Below the pieces are notes generated by a model. The model had not been told where the DNA came from, searched no databases, and worked only from the letters and a program-made list of their open reading frames with translations. The position numbers and the translations under genes are program-made. Source: an uncultured Pelosinus sp. (lineage in GTDB: Bacteria > Bacillota > Negativicutes > Sporomusales > Acetonemataceae). Taken from it: 49,552 nt of DNA. Location of the stretch: positions 1-49,552 of the forward strand of contig UQPB01000024.1 in NCBI GenBank assembly GCA_900542835.1, read 5' to 3'. Within the stretch, counting starts at the first letter, position 1; every line of letters starts with the position of its first letter. Shown one piece after another: positions 9,040 to 16,519 of the stretch.

Positions 9040-10233
9040 ATGCAGGAAGTTGTTGTTGTTGCCGCGATAAGAACTCCGATTGGTTCTATTGGTGGCAGTC
9101 TTAAAAGCGTTCAGCCGGAAGTGCTGGCAAAAGCCGTTATTGAAGGCGTTATTGAAAAATCCGGGCTGGATAAAGCTTTGCTTGATGAAGTAATTATCGG
9201 CCAGACCAAGCAAACCACTGATGCGCCCAATATCGCCAGGGTGGCTGCGTTAATGGCCGGAGTGCCGGAGGAAATTCCCGCTTACACGGTTCATCGGCAG
9301 TGCGCATCGGGCCTGCAGGCCCTTGTCAACGGCTGGCAGCAGATCCAGACCGGTTATTCCGGCAGGATCCTGGCTGGCGGCGTTGAGAGCATGAGTACGG
9401 CGCCGTTTTATATCAGGAATGCCCGTTTTGGTGTTGGCAGCGGCAATGCCGTGTTCCTTGATCCCAATATCGAAAGCCAGCCCAAATCGCAGCCCCAGGA
9501 TATCTATGGTGTTTTTAATATGATTCAAACCGCCGAGACCGTTGCCAGCCAATTCGCTGTAAGCCGGCAGGAACAGGACGAGTTCGCTCTTGCCAGCCAG
9601 CAAAAAGCGGTTGCCGCGATTGATGCTAATCGCTTCGCCGCCGAGCTTATACCGCTTGTCCTGCCGCAAAAGAAGGGAGAGCCGGTTGTTTTTGCTGTTG
9701 ATGAATATCCAAAACGGACGACCAGCAGAGAAAAGCTGGCCCAATTGAAGCCGATTTTTCCGGCTGGAACCGTCACTGCCGGCAACGCGTCCGGCAGAAA
9801 CGACGGCGCCTGCGCGCTTGTCCTGATGTCCCGCTGCAAGGCCGCCGAACACGGTATCAAACCCCTGGCGAAAATTATCGGTGCCGCCGCCGCCGGTGTA
9901 GATCCCCGTATTATGGGGATCGGGCCTGTGCCGGCAACACAGAAATTACTGAAAAAGCTCAATATGAGAATTGATGATTTCGGCCTTGTCGAAATTAATG
10001 AAGCCTTTGCCGCGCAAGCCGTTGCCTGCGCACGGGAGCTGCGCATTGACCAGAACCGGCTAAACGTCAACGGTGGCGCCATCGCGCTCGGGCATCCCCT
10101 CGGCTGCTCCGGCGCCCGTATCGCGACAACGCTGCTGCATGAAATGAGAAGACGCGGGGAGCGATACGGGCTTGCTTCCATTTGCATTGCCGGCGGGCTC
10201 GGTATGGCAATTGCGTTTGAAAATATTGATTAA
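9040..10233 (+). CDS. Acetyl-CoA C-acetyltransferase (thiolase)
   Basis: About 397 residues, the usual length for a type II thiolase. All catalytic parts are visible: Cys88 in RQCASGLQAL (acyl acceptor), NEAFAAQ, His352 in GHPLG and Cys382 in CIAGGLGMA. It condenses two acetyl-CoA or cleaves a 3-oxoacyl-CoA. AGGGAGG lies nine bases before the ATG; a TTG directly ahead (9037) is an alternative start. The two CoA-transferase genes follow at once, giving an acetoacetate (or 3-oxoacid) activation and cleavage module similar to Ato systems. It lies 173 bases after the antiporter gene and may belong to the same PucR-controlled set. Confidence 0.92.
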   Translation: MQEVVVVAAIRTPIGSIGGSLKSVQPEVLAKAVIEGVIEKSGLDKALLDEVIIGQTKQTTDAPNIARVAALMAGVPEEIPAYTVHRQCASGLQALVNGWQQIQTGYSGRILAGGVESMSTAPFYIRNARFGVGSGNAVFLDPNIESQPKSQPQDIYGVFNMIQTAETVASQFAVSRQEQDEFALASQQKAVAAIDANRFAAELIPLVLPQKKGEPVVFAVDEYPKRTTSREKLAQLKPIFPAGTVTAGNASGRNDGACALVLMSRCKAAEHGIKPLAKIIGAAAAGVDPRIMGIGPVPATQKLLKKLNMRIDDFGLVEINEAFAAQAVACARELRIDQNRLNVNGGAIALGHPLGCSGARIATTLLHEMRRRGERYGLASICIAGGLGMAIAFENID

Positions 10234-10247
10234 CAGGAGGAAGAGCA

Positions 10248-10925
10248 TTGAGCAGGGTATCAAAAGTAACCACACTTGAACAGGCAATGGCGAAAATAAA
10301 GGACGGCGACAGAATTATGGTCGGCGGGTTCGGATTGCGGGGCTGCCCGGACGATTTGATTGACGCTTTGGTCGCATCGAATAAAAAAGAGCTAATCATC
10401 ATCAGCAACGATTTGGGCGCACCTGGAATCGGTCTGGGCAAACTTCTGTCCAATCAGCAGATAAAGGCGTTAATCGGTAACTTTTATAACTGGAATCCGG
10501 AAGTGGCGGAAGCCAGAAATGCCGGTAAAATCAAAGTTACGCTCATCCCGCAGGGAAGCTTTGCCGAGTCCATCCGGGCTGCGGGCTGCGGCATTCCGGC
10601 CTACTTCACCCTGGCCGCCGCCGGTACCGAGCTGGCGGCAGGCAAGGAGGTGCGTCAATTCAACGGTCGTCAATATGTACTGGAAGAGGCCATTCATGCG
10701 GATGTTGCCTTAATCAAAGCCGAGACAGCCGATGAACTGGGCAATCTGGTTTACTGTAAATCGGCGCGGAATTTTAACCCGGCGATGGCGACGGCCGCGC
10801 AGTATACGGTTGTCCAGGCGGGAGAAATTGTTAGAGCCGGCGAGCTGGACCCGGAATGCATTGTAACACCGCATCTGTTCGTGCAGGCGATTGTCAAGGA
10901 GGGAATTAGCCGTGACGCTTATTGA
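10248..10925 (+). CDS. 3-oxoacid/acetate CoA-transferase subunit A
   Basis: About 225 residues of family I CoA-transferase alpha subunit (AtoD/ScoA/CtfA type), with the VGGFGLRGCPDDLIDAL CoA-binding region near the N-terminus and FVQAIV near the end. It works with the beta subunit to move CoA between acyl donors and a 3-oxoacid. It starts at TTG, seven bases after a strong AGGAGG (10235-10240); no ATG lies near. It follows the thiolase by 14 bases and overlaps the beta subunit by 14 bases, so the three are surely one transcript. The exact acyl partner is undetermined. Confidence 0.9.
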   Translation: MSRVSKVTTLEQAMAKIKDGDRIMVGGFGLRGCPDDLIDALVASNKKELIIISNDLGAPGIGLGKLLSNQQIKALIGNFYNWNPEVAEARNAGKIKVTLIPQGSFAESIRAAGCGIPAYFTLAAAGTELAAGKEVRQFNGRQYVLEEAIHADVALIKAETADELGNLVYCKSARNFNPAMATAAQYTVVQAGEIVRAGELDPECIVTPHLFVQAIVKEGISRDAY

Positions 10926-11586
10926 TAAAGAGCTGGCTGGCGCCAGAATTGCCAAAAATATCGCTGCCTTGTTTAACGCGGCGGAGGAGATCACGATTCT
11001 GAATCTCGGCGTCGGCATTCCTACACAGGTCGCAAACTACATTACAAATGATAATGTTTTTATTCAGGCTGAAAACGGCATGCTGGGCGTAGGTCCTATC
11101 GCTGACGGTGATGAAATTCACCCTCAACTCATTAATGCCGGCCGGCAGCCGGTCAAACAAACGCCCGGCTGCGTCTTTTTTGACAGCAGCGCTTCGTTCG
11201 GGATGATCCGCGGCGGCCATATCGACGCTACTGTGCTGGGGGCGTTTGAGGTCGATCAGCAGGGCAATGTCGCTAACTGGATTATTCCCAATGGCAAAAT
11301 GCTGGGCGTCGGCGGTGCCATGGACCTGGTTGCCGGCGCGAAGCGGGTGATTATTGCCATGCAGCATACCAGCAAGGGCCAGCCGAAGCTGCTCAAAGCC
11401 TGCACGCTGCCGGTGACGGGTTTCGGCGAGGTTGATGTTGTTGTTACTGAGCTGGCGATGTTTTTCTTTGAGCAGGAATCGATTATATTAAAAGCGATTG
11501 CGCCTGAGGTTGATGTCGATTATATTAAAAATGTGACCGGATTTGCGTTTGCAGTCAGCAATGAACTGAGAATAATGGAAGCGTAG
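10912..11586 (+). CDS. 3-oxoacid/acetate CoA-transferase subunit B
   Basis: About 224 residues of the catalytic beta subunit (AtoA/ScoB/CtfB type). The active-site Glu is in QAENGMLGVGP, preceded by the NLGVGIPT CoA-binding segment and followed by GGAMDLVAG. Start is GTG at 10912 with AAGGAGGG eight bases ahead, inside the 3' end of the alpha gene, which implies translational coupling. An upstream in-frame TTG at 10891 is less likely. Together with the thiolase it would activate a 3-oxoacid using acyl-CoA and cleave it to acetyl-CoA, or run in reverse. Confidence 0.9.
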   Translation: MTLIDKELAGARIAKNIAALFNAAEEITILNLGVGIPTQVANYITNDNVFIQAENGMLGVGPIADGDEIHPQLINAGRQPVKQTPGCVFFDSSASFGMIRGGHIDATVLGAFEVDQQGNVANWIIPNGKMLGVGGAMDLVAGAKRVIIAMQHTSKGQPKLLKACTLPVTGFGEVDVVVTELAMFFFEQESIILKAIAPEVDVDYIKNVTGFAFAVSNELRIMEA

Positions 11587-11631
11587 CAAAAACGGACGCG
11601 TCAGCAATGAGCAGTGCGAGGGGGAAAAATG

Positions 11632-12213
11632 ATGCTGGATGTGATCAAAAACAGGCGGAGCACCCGCAGCTACTTGCCGGAGCAGATTAAAGAGGCGGAA
11701 TTGGCCGCGGTGCTGGAGGCGGCCATTTACGCGCCCAGCGGCCACAATTCGCAGCCCTGGCATTTTACCGTTATTCAAAATAAGACGGTGCTGGATGCTA
11801 TCAGCCGCCGGGCTAAAGAGGCCATGCTGGCGTCGGCGCTTGATAAAGCCAGACGCTATGGCGCCTCCGACAAGTTTCACCTCTTTTATCACGCGCCGAC
11901 AGCAGTGATCGTTTCCGGCGACACGGACGCGAAGGCGCCGTTGGAATTGCCGGGACATGTATTCTCATCCTATACGCCGCTGGCGGACTGTTCGGCTGCA
12001 ATTGAAAATATGCTATTGGCGGCGGAAAGTATTGGTTTGGGAAGCTGCTGGGTTGGCCTGGTTAATTATTTTTTTGCTTTAAGTGACGGCGTGGCGCAGC
12101 TGCAGATTCCACCGGGCTATCAGCCACTGTTTGCCGTATGTCTGGGCTACAAGGCCGCTGCCGCGACAGTTGCGGCAAAACGGAAGGAAAACAGCGTTAC
12201 CTATATCCGCTGA
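11632..12213 (+). CDS. Nitroreductase family FMN oxidoreductase
   Basis: About 193 residues of the nitroreductase fold. The N-terminal RRSTRSYLPEQI and APSGHNSQPWHF carry the FMN-binding Arg, Ser and Asn residues, and GLGSCWVG is near the C-terminus. Such enzymes reduce quinones, nitro compounds, enones or flavins with NAD(P)H. GAGGGGG lies seven bases before ATG 11632 (ATG 11629 is equally in frame). It follows the CoA-transferase by 45 bases and could be the last gene of the catabolic operon, perhaps reducing an unsaturated intermediate, or be a passenger. Substrate unknown. Confidence 0.83.
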   Translation: MLDVIKNRRSTRSYLPEQIKEAELAAVLEAAIYAPSGHNSQPWHFTVIQNKTVLDAISRRAKEAMLASALDKARRYGASDKFHLFYHAPTAVIVSGDTDAKAPLELPGHVFSSYTPLADCSAAIENMLLAAESIGLGSCWVGLVNYFFALSDGVAQLQIPPGYQPLFAVCLGYKAAAATVAAKRKENSVTYIR

Positions 12214-12248
12214 GTTGGCAGGCCGTTAACGGCTGACACAATGTAATC

Positions 12249-12265
12249 TTAACATTGCCTTAACA
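12249..12265 (+). promoter_or_regulatory. Possible Pho box (two TTAACA half sites)
   Basis: Two identical TTAACATTGC units start 11 bases apart (12249 and 12260), one helical turn. TTAACA repeated at about 11 bases is the half-site pattern known for PhoP in Firmicutes. It lies about 90 bases upstream of a small membrane-protein gene, with a weak -10-like TAATAC at 12310. Regulation by phosphate is an inference. Confidence 0.4.
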
Positions 12266-12353
12266 TTGCTGCCGTTGCCTGGGTGTACACTGGTATTGAG
12301 CTAACCTTGTAATACTGAAGGGTGGCGCAGTACTCGCCTTAGAGGTGAAGAAT

Positions 12354-12476
12354 ATGTGCAGCAAGGCGGAAAAAATACTGTTTTTCCTGATCGCGATTGC
12401 GCTTATCGCTCTTTACAGCTGGCAATGCCGGATAGTGGCCGGTGAAAGCGAGCTGTTCAGACTGCCTTTGTCCTGA
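12354..12476 (+). CDS. Small membrane protein, 40 residues
   Basis: A short open frame with AGAGGTG about 6-7 bases before its ATG. The product has a basic N-terminus (MCSKAEK), one hydrophobic helix at about 8-22 (ILFFLIAIALIALY) and a short polar tail with a Cys just after the helix. It looks like a single-pass small membrane protein. It lies downstream of the possible Pho box and is convergent with the next small gene. No family is recognised; a real gene is plausible but unproven. Confidence 0.45.
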   Translation: MCSKAEKILFFLIAIALIALYSWQCRIVAGESELFRLPLS

Positions 12477-12499
12477 CTTGTGTCTGGGCGGCGGCTTAT

Positions 12500-12739
12500 T
12501 CATTCAATAATGATGCAGCTCTGCAGCTCGGCAATGGCCTTGCTGATGAGGATAATTGCGTTTAGATTGTTGACCGGATCTTTGGCCTGCTGCGCCAGCA
12601 GCATCTGCAGGATCAGCATAGCGTACAGGGAAATCGCGTTGCCGGCCATTTTGGCGGAGTTGATTGTGCCTGCCAGGCGCTTGGCCTTTTCGAATAAGGG
12701 ATCATCACAGGGCGGCCAGTCAAGTTGACGGGGGTCCAT
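12500..12739 (-). CDS. Small hypothetical protein, 79 residues
   Basis: On the minus strand an AGGAG site lies eight bases before the ATG at 12739. The 79-residue product is mainly helical, with Pro-rich MDPRQLDWPPCDDP at the start and a long hydrophobic/amphipathic stretch (AISLYAMLILQMLLAQQ, then NAIILISKAIAELQ). A longer upstream reading runs into repeat DNA and is rejected. No family is recognised. It is convergent with the 40-residue gene (23-base gap), and the good start site makes it a likely real gene. Confidence 0.55.
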   Translation of the reverse strand: MDPRQLDWPPCDDPLFEKAKRLAGTINSAKMAGNAISLYAMLILQMLLAQQAKDPVNNLNAIILISKAIAELQSCIIIE

Positions 12740-12861
12740 AGCTGCAGCTCCTTTGTGCTTTTTTCGGAACCGTTTGCCGGCGGTTCCTTTTTTTAATGTA
12801 TGAAAAGCGGAGTGCAGGCGTGAGCGTATCTGCGCCCCGCCTCCAGCCCCGGGTTGACGAA

Positions 12862-13008
12862 CCACGGAGGGCACGGAGTTTCGCCGAGGGAGGCGACGAA
12901 AGAAAGCAAGCAGGAGGAGAACGTTTCCACAGAGGACGCCGAGGGACACCGAGGACACAGAGGATTACGGGTTATTTTAAACGGTTCTGCCTTGTGCCCT
13001 TCGTGGAA
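12862..13008. repeat. Dispersed inverted repeat, copy A1
   Basis: Left part is purine-rich (CCACGGAGGGCACGGAG, then TTTCCACAGAGGACGCCGAG and ACACCGAGGACACAGAGG). After an AT-rich centre a short pyrimidine-rich partner (CTTGTGCCCTTCGTGGAA) ends near 13008. Large parts recur in copy A2 about 190 bases on, including GAGGGAGGCGACG and TTTCCACAGAGGACGCCGAG. Confidence 0.75.
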
Positions 13009-13055
13009 TCGCCCTTTTCCGTCTTGCTTAAATTCCAGCCCGGCTGACAAAGCAT

Positions 13056-13201
13056 GAGGGCACGGCGCTTTCTTTCGCGGAGGGAGGCGACGGAAGAAAA
13101 CAGGAGGGAGAACATTTCCACAGAGGACGCCGAGGGCACAGCGGGTCATGAAGTACTTTAAAAATCCCGTTTTTCCTCTGTGCCCTCCGTGTCCTCCGTG
13201 G
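13056..13201. repeat. Dispersed inverted repeat, copy A2
   Basis: The best-formed inverted pair in the window: arms at 13118-13144 and 13175-13201 match at 23 of 27 positions by hand count, with a 30-base AT-rich loop. The left flank repeats that of copy A1 (GAGGGAGGCGACG, AGGAGGGAGAAC). Confidence 0.8.
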
Positions 13202-13347
13202 TATCGTTTTCCACCGTACTCCTCTATACTCCTCGCCACCAGTCAGGGTGTGTCTTCTGTTCTGGGAATCTTTTCTGGCAAAACGGAGAAACATATGATA
13301 ATATAGCCTGTGATGGTAAACAAAAACAGCGGTTTGAGGATCGATTG

Positions 13348-14976
13348 ATGGACGAGCATAACGAGCCGAAAAAACAGACGCGTTCTTTCCTGAAAGGAGC
13401 GCTGATTCTTAGCATCGCCGGCTTCTTTGTCAAAGGAATCGGCTTTTTGAATTGGATTATTCTATCGCGGGTGCTGGGGGCGGAAGGCATTGGTCTGTAT
13501 CAGATGGCCTATCCCGTCTATCTGCTGGCACTCAGTCTGTCGTCGGCAGGCTTGCCGGTGGCAATTTCGATTATCACGGCGGAGAAACTGGCGCGGGGCG
13601 ACTACCGCGGCGCCGGTCGCGTGTTTCATGTTTCGCTCGCCGTGCTCAGCATCAGCGGTCTGCTGCTGAGCCTTGTCGTTTGGAACGGGGCCGACTGGTT
13701 GATTGCGTTGAAGCTGATCCGCGACCCGCGGGCCTATTACTCGATTCTAGCTCTGGCGCCGGCGATTTTTTTTGTGACGCTGCTGTCAAGCTTCCGTGGT
13801 TATCTGCAGGGCTGGCAGCGAATGACGCCGACCGCGGTGTCGCAGGTTGTGGAACAATTGCTGCGGGTGGCGACAATGCTGATCTTTGCCGCCATGCTGC
13901 TGCCGCAGGGGCTTGAGTATGCGGCTGCCGGCGCTACGTTTGGCGCGGCGCCGGGAGCGGCCGCCGGCCTTTTGGTCTTGATTTATTATTATTGGAAGGT
14001 ACGCGCGGAGGCCAAAATTAAAATTGCCGCCCAGCCGCAGACGATGCCGCAGGAGCCGGTCTGGACGATTATGCGGCGGCTGGTGCTGTTGGCGCTGCCG
14101 GTTTCCGTATCTGATCTGATGCTGCCGGTGGTATCCAATCTTGATCTGCTGATTGTGCCGGCCCGGCTGGAAGCGGCCGGCTATTCAGTGGCGCAGGCGA
14201 CGGAGCAGTTCGGGCATTTGACCGGTATGGCTGTACCACTGGTAAATCTGACGACCATTCTCACCGCTGCCATGGCGACAAGCCTGGTACCGGCGATTTC
14301 GGCCGCTTACGCCGTTGGCGACCGCCAGGGCGTCAAGTCGCGGATTGCCACCGCCGTCCGGATATCGCATATGGTGACGCTGCCGGCATTTGCCGTGCTG
14401 TTGACACTGGCGTCGCCGATTGCCGATATGGTCTATCATGCGCCGCAGGCGGGGCGGCCGCTGGAAATACTGGCAGTGGCGGTGTTCCTGCTGGGATTGC
14501 ATCAGGTGACGACCGGCGTGCTTCAGGGTATGGGGCATACGACGGTACCGCTGGTGAATATGGGGCTGTCCGCGGTCGTGAAAGTGGTGTTAAACTGGCT
14601 GCTGGTCGGACTGCCGGCGTTCGGTATCGGCGGCGCGGCGCTGGCGACGGTTGCCGATATCGGTTTGGCGGCTGTGTTGAATCTGTACTTTCTGCATCGC
14701 TATGCCGGCTTTTATCTGGCTGCAGGCGAACTGTGGCGGCCGGCGCTGGCGGCGGCGGCTATGGCAGTCGTAATGTATGGCCTGCACGGCGAGGCAGTGC
14801 GGCTGGCAGGTAACACGATTGCGACAGTGGCTGCTTTCGCGGCCGGCGTGATCGTGTATACCGGCGTCCTGATTATCAGCGGCGGCCTGCAGCAGGCGGA
14901 TCTGGAACAGGTGCCGCTGATCGGCAGGCCGATGCTGCGGCTGTTGATCAAGCTGGGCTTTTTTTCGCCGGCTTGA
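13348..14976 (+). CDS. spoVB: SpoVB/MurJ-like polysaccharide flippase
   Basis: About 542 residues with roughly 14 hydrophobic segments, in the MOP flippase superfamily (SpoVB/polysaccharide transporter type). The N-terminal GALILSIAGFFVKGIGFLNW and VLGAEGIGLYQMAYPVY are typical of SpoVB proteins, which flip lipid-linked peptidoglycan or polysaccharide precursors and are needed for the spore cortex in Bacillus. GAGGA lies seven bases before the ATG. It is alone in its transcript, ending at the terminator at 15033-15068. It supports a spore-forming host but could serve another cell-wall polymer. The family is sure, the exact substrate is not. Confidence 0.85.
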   Translation: MDEHNEPKKQTRSFLKGALILSIAGFFVKGIGFLNWIILSRVLGAEGIGLYQMAYPVYLLALSLSSAGLPVAISIITAEKLARGDYRGAGRVFHVSLAVLSISGLLLSLVVWNGADWLIALKLIRDPRAYYSILALAPAIFFVTLLSSFRGYLQGWQRMTPTAVSQVVEQLLRVATMLIFAAMLLPQGLEYAAAGATFGAAPGAAAGLLVLIYYYWKVRAEAKIKIAAQPQTMPQEPVWTIMRRLVLLALPVSVSDLMLPVVSNLDLLIVPARLEAAGYSVAQATEQFGHLTGMAVPLVNLTTILTAAMATSLVPAISAAYAVGDRQGVKSRIATAVRISHMVTLPAFAVLLTLASPIADMVYHAPQAGRPLEILAVAVFLLGLHQVTTGVLQGMGHTTVPLVNMGLSAVVKVVLNWLLVGLPAFGIGGAALATVADIGLAAVLNLYFLHRYAGFYLAAGELWRPALAAAAMAVVMYGLHGEAVRLAGNTIATVAAFAAGVIVYTGVLIISGGLQQADLEQVPLIGRPMLRLLIKLGFFSPA

Positions 14977-15032
14977 CCGGATTTTACGTTGAATCAGGCA
15001 GGAAAACAAAGGATTCCCGAGGAGATATGAGA

Positions 15033-15068
15033 AACTTCCGCATTAATCGTGAATGCGGAAGTTTTTTT
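15033..15068 (+). terminator. Intrinsic terminator after spoVB-like gene
   Basis: Perfect 12-bp stem AACTTCCGCATT (15033-15044) and AATGCGGAAGTT (15052-15063), 7-base loop, then a continuing T-run. Confidence 0.92.
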
Positions 15069-15088
15069 CCGTTTTATGATTATTTTTA

Positions 15089-15116
15089 TTGCATATTTGG
15101 CGGGTTGTGTTACAAT
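15089..15116 (+). promoter_or_regulatory. Sigma-70 type promoter of lysine/ornithine decarboxylase gene
   Basis: A -35 TTGCAT (15089-15094), 16-base spacer and -10 TACAAT (15111-15116), located between the preceding terminator and the decarboxylase start. It makes the gene a stand-alone unit. Confidence 0.65.
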
Positions 15117-15169
15117 CATATCGTGACTTTTATGGGGAATGCTAAAACTGATTGAAGGGGAGAGTGTTA

Positions 15170-16330
15170 ATGAACAACATATTCCGTTTGGACAAGGCCT
15201 CGGCAACAATATTGGCGCAAAAATATGGTACGCCGCTTTTGGTGTTATCATTGAAACAGATAGAGACGAATTACCTTTTTTTACGAGAGCATTTGCCGGC
15301 TGTCAAACTGCATTACGCGATGAAGTCGAATCCGCAGCGGCAAATCCTGCGGCGGCTGGCCGAATTGGGCGCTTGCTTTGATGTGGCTTCCGACGGCGAG
15401 ATGCAGCAGCTGACGGAGATGGGGATTGCCCCCGGTCGGATGGTGTATGCCAATCCTGTCAAGACCGCCGGTGGTCTGGCGAAAGCGCGGGAGCTCGGTG
15501 TCAATACCTTTACATTTGACAGTGAAACCGAGATTGAAAAAATGGCCAAAGCTGCGCCCGGCAGCCGTGTGCTGCTGCGGATACGGGTCGACAATCCTGA
15601 TGCTCTGGTCGATTTGAATCAGAAGTTTGGCGCGCCGGCCGCGGATGCGGTGGCATTGCTGTTAAAGGCCCGTCAGCAAGGGCTGGACGCCGCCGGACTA
15701 TGTTTCCATGTCGGCAGTCAGTCGCGATCGGCTGCGCCGTATCTGCGCGCGATCGCGGTTTGCCGCTCGCTGTTTGATGAGGCAAAGGCAGCCGGCCTTA
15801 ATCTGCGGCTGTTGGACATTGGCGGTGGCTTTCCCATTCAGACAATGAACGATCCGATTGATATCAGCGGGATGTGCCGTTCTATTCAAGCGGCGCTGGC
15901 GGCGAACTTTCCCGATACCGAGATCTGGGCCGAGCCGGGCCGTTCTTTGTGCGGAACTGCTGTGAACCTGATTACCAGAGTAATTGGAGCCCAGGTCCGC
16001 AACGGCCAGCAGTGGTATTTTCTTGATGAGGGTGTTTACGGCAGCTTCTCCGGCGTCATTTTCGATCACTGGGACTATGAACTGGAAACGTTTAAAAGCG
16101 GTGAGCCGATTGCCGCTACTTTTGCCGGCCCCAGCTGCGATTCGATTGATGTCATGTACCGCGAGCGGCTGACACCGCCGCTGGCGGTTGACGACCTGCT
16201 GCTGGTTCCGGCCTGTGGCGCCTATACGTCGGCGTCAGCAACCGTATTCAACGGTTTTGCCAAAGCCCAGTTCGTGATCTGGGAAGAGGTTGCCGACAGC
16301 ATTGGCGAACAACTGCGCAACGCCTGCTAA
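15170..16330 (+). CDS. Lysine/ornithine decarboxylase, Selenomonas type
   Basis: A 386-residue fold-type III PLP decarboxylase. It resembles the eukaryote-like ornithine decarboxylase group rather than diaminopimelate decarboxylase: YANPVK near residue 100, LVDLNQKFGAP, CFHVGSQS, LDIGGGFP, EPGRSLCGTAVN and the catalytic GPSCDSIDVMYRE (Cys323). Lys52 in HYAMKSNP should bind PLP. From memory, these blocks match the bifunctional lysine/ornithine decarboxylase of Selenomonas ruminantium, whose cadaverine is linked to peptidoglycan and helps hold the outer membrane. AAGGGGAGAG precedes the ATG. Flanked by terminators and with its own promoter, it is a single-gene unit. Lysine versus ornithine preference cannot be decided here; automatic annotation as lysA would be misleading. 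Confidence 0.85.
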   Translation: MNNIFRLDKASATILAQKYGTPLLVLSLKQIETNYLFLREHLPAVKLHYAMKSNPQRQILRRLAELGACFDVASDGEMQQLTEMGIAPGRMVYANPVKTAGGLAKARELGVNTFTFDSETEIEKMAKAAPGSRVLLRIRVDNPDALVDLNQKFGAPAADAVALLLKARQQGLDAAGLCFHVGSQSRSAAPYLRAIAVCRSLFDEAKAAGLNLRLLDIGGGFPIQTMNDPIDISGMCRSIQAALAANFPDTEIWAEPGRSLCGTAVNLITRVIGAQVRNGQQWYFLDEGVYGSFSGVIFDHWDYELETFKSGEPIAATFAGPSCDSIDVMYRERLTPPLAVDDLLLVPACGAYTSASATVFNGFAKAQFVIWEEVADSIGEQLRNAC

Positions 16331-16335
16331 TGCGC

Positions 16336-16373
16336 GCGGCGATGGGGGATATTCCTCCATCGCCGCTTTTTTA
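16336..16373 (+). terminator. Intrinsic terminator after decarboxylase gene
   Basis: Stem GCGGCGATGG (16336-16345) with CCATCGCCGC (16357-16366), a G/C-extended loop and a T-run starting at 16367. Confidence 0.9.
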
Positions 16374-16519
16374 TTCACTGCGATAGCAGCAAATCCGGCC
16401 GACAAGCCATAGGAAACCCAAATACAAAAGGGGACATCTTTTTCGCTGCCGGCCACAGGAATTCGGCGTCGGCGGCCAGAATCTTGTTGCTAACACTATT
16501 TACGTTAAGGAGGAGCATC

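Larger units (their letters stand above)
12740..13347. other. 608-base gap with dispersed repeats
   Basis: No gene is supported here. The middle (12862-13201) is filled by two tandem copies of the CACGGAGG-type repeat family. Both strands are open over part of it because the repeat unit is 9 bases long and stop-poor. The last 140 bases contain AT-rich sequence near 13290-13312 that may hold the promoter of the SpoVB-like gene. Confidence 0.6.

Noticed and set aside
12793..13294. Several open frames on both strands across the repeat block
   Set aside because: They are translations of the 9-base repeat (patterns such as GHRGHRG and SVSSVV), overlap each other on both strands and lack ribosome sites.
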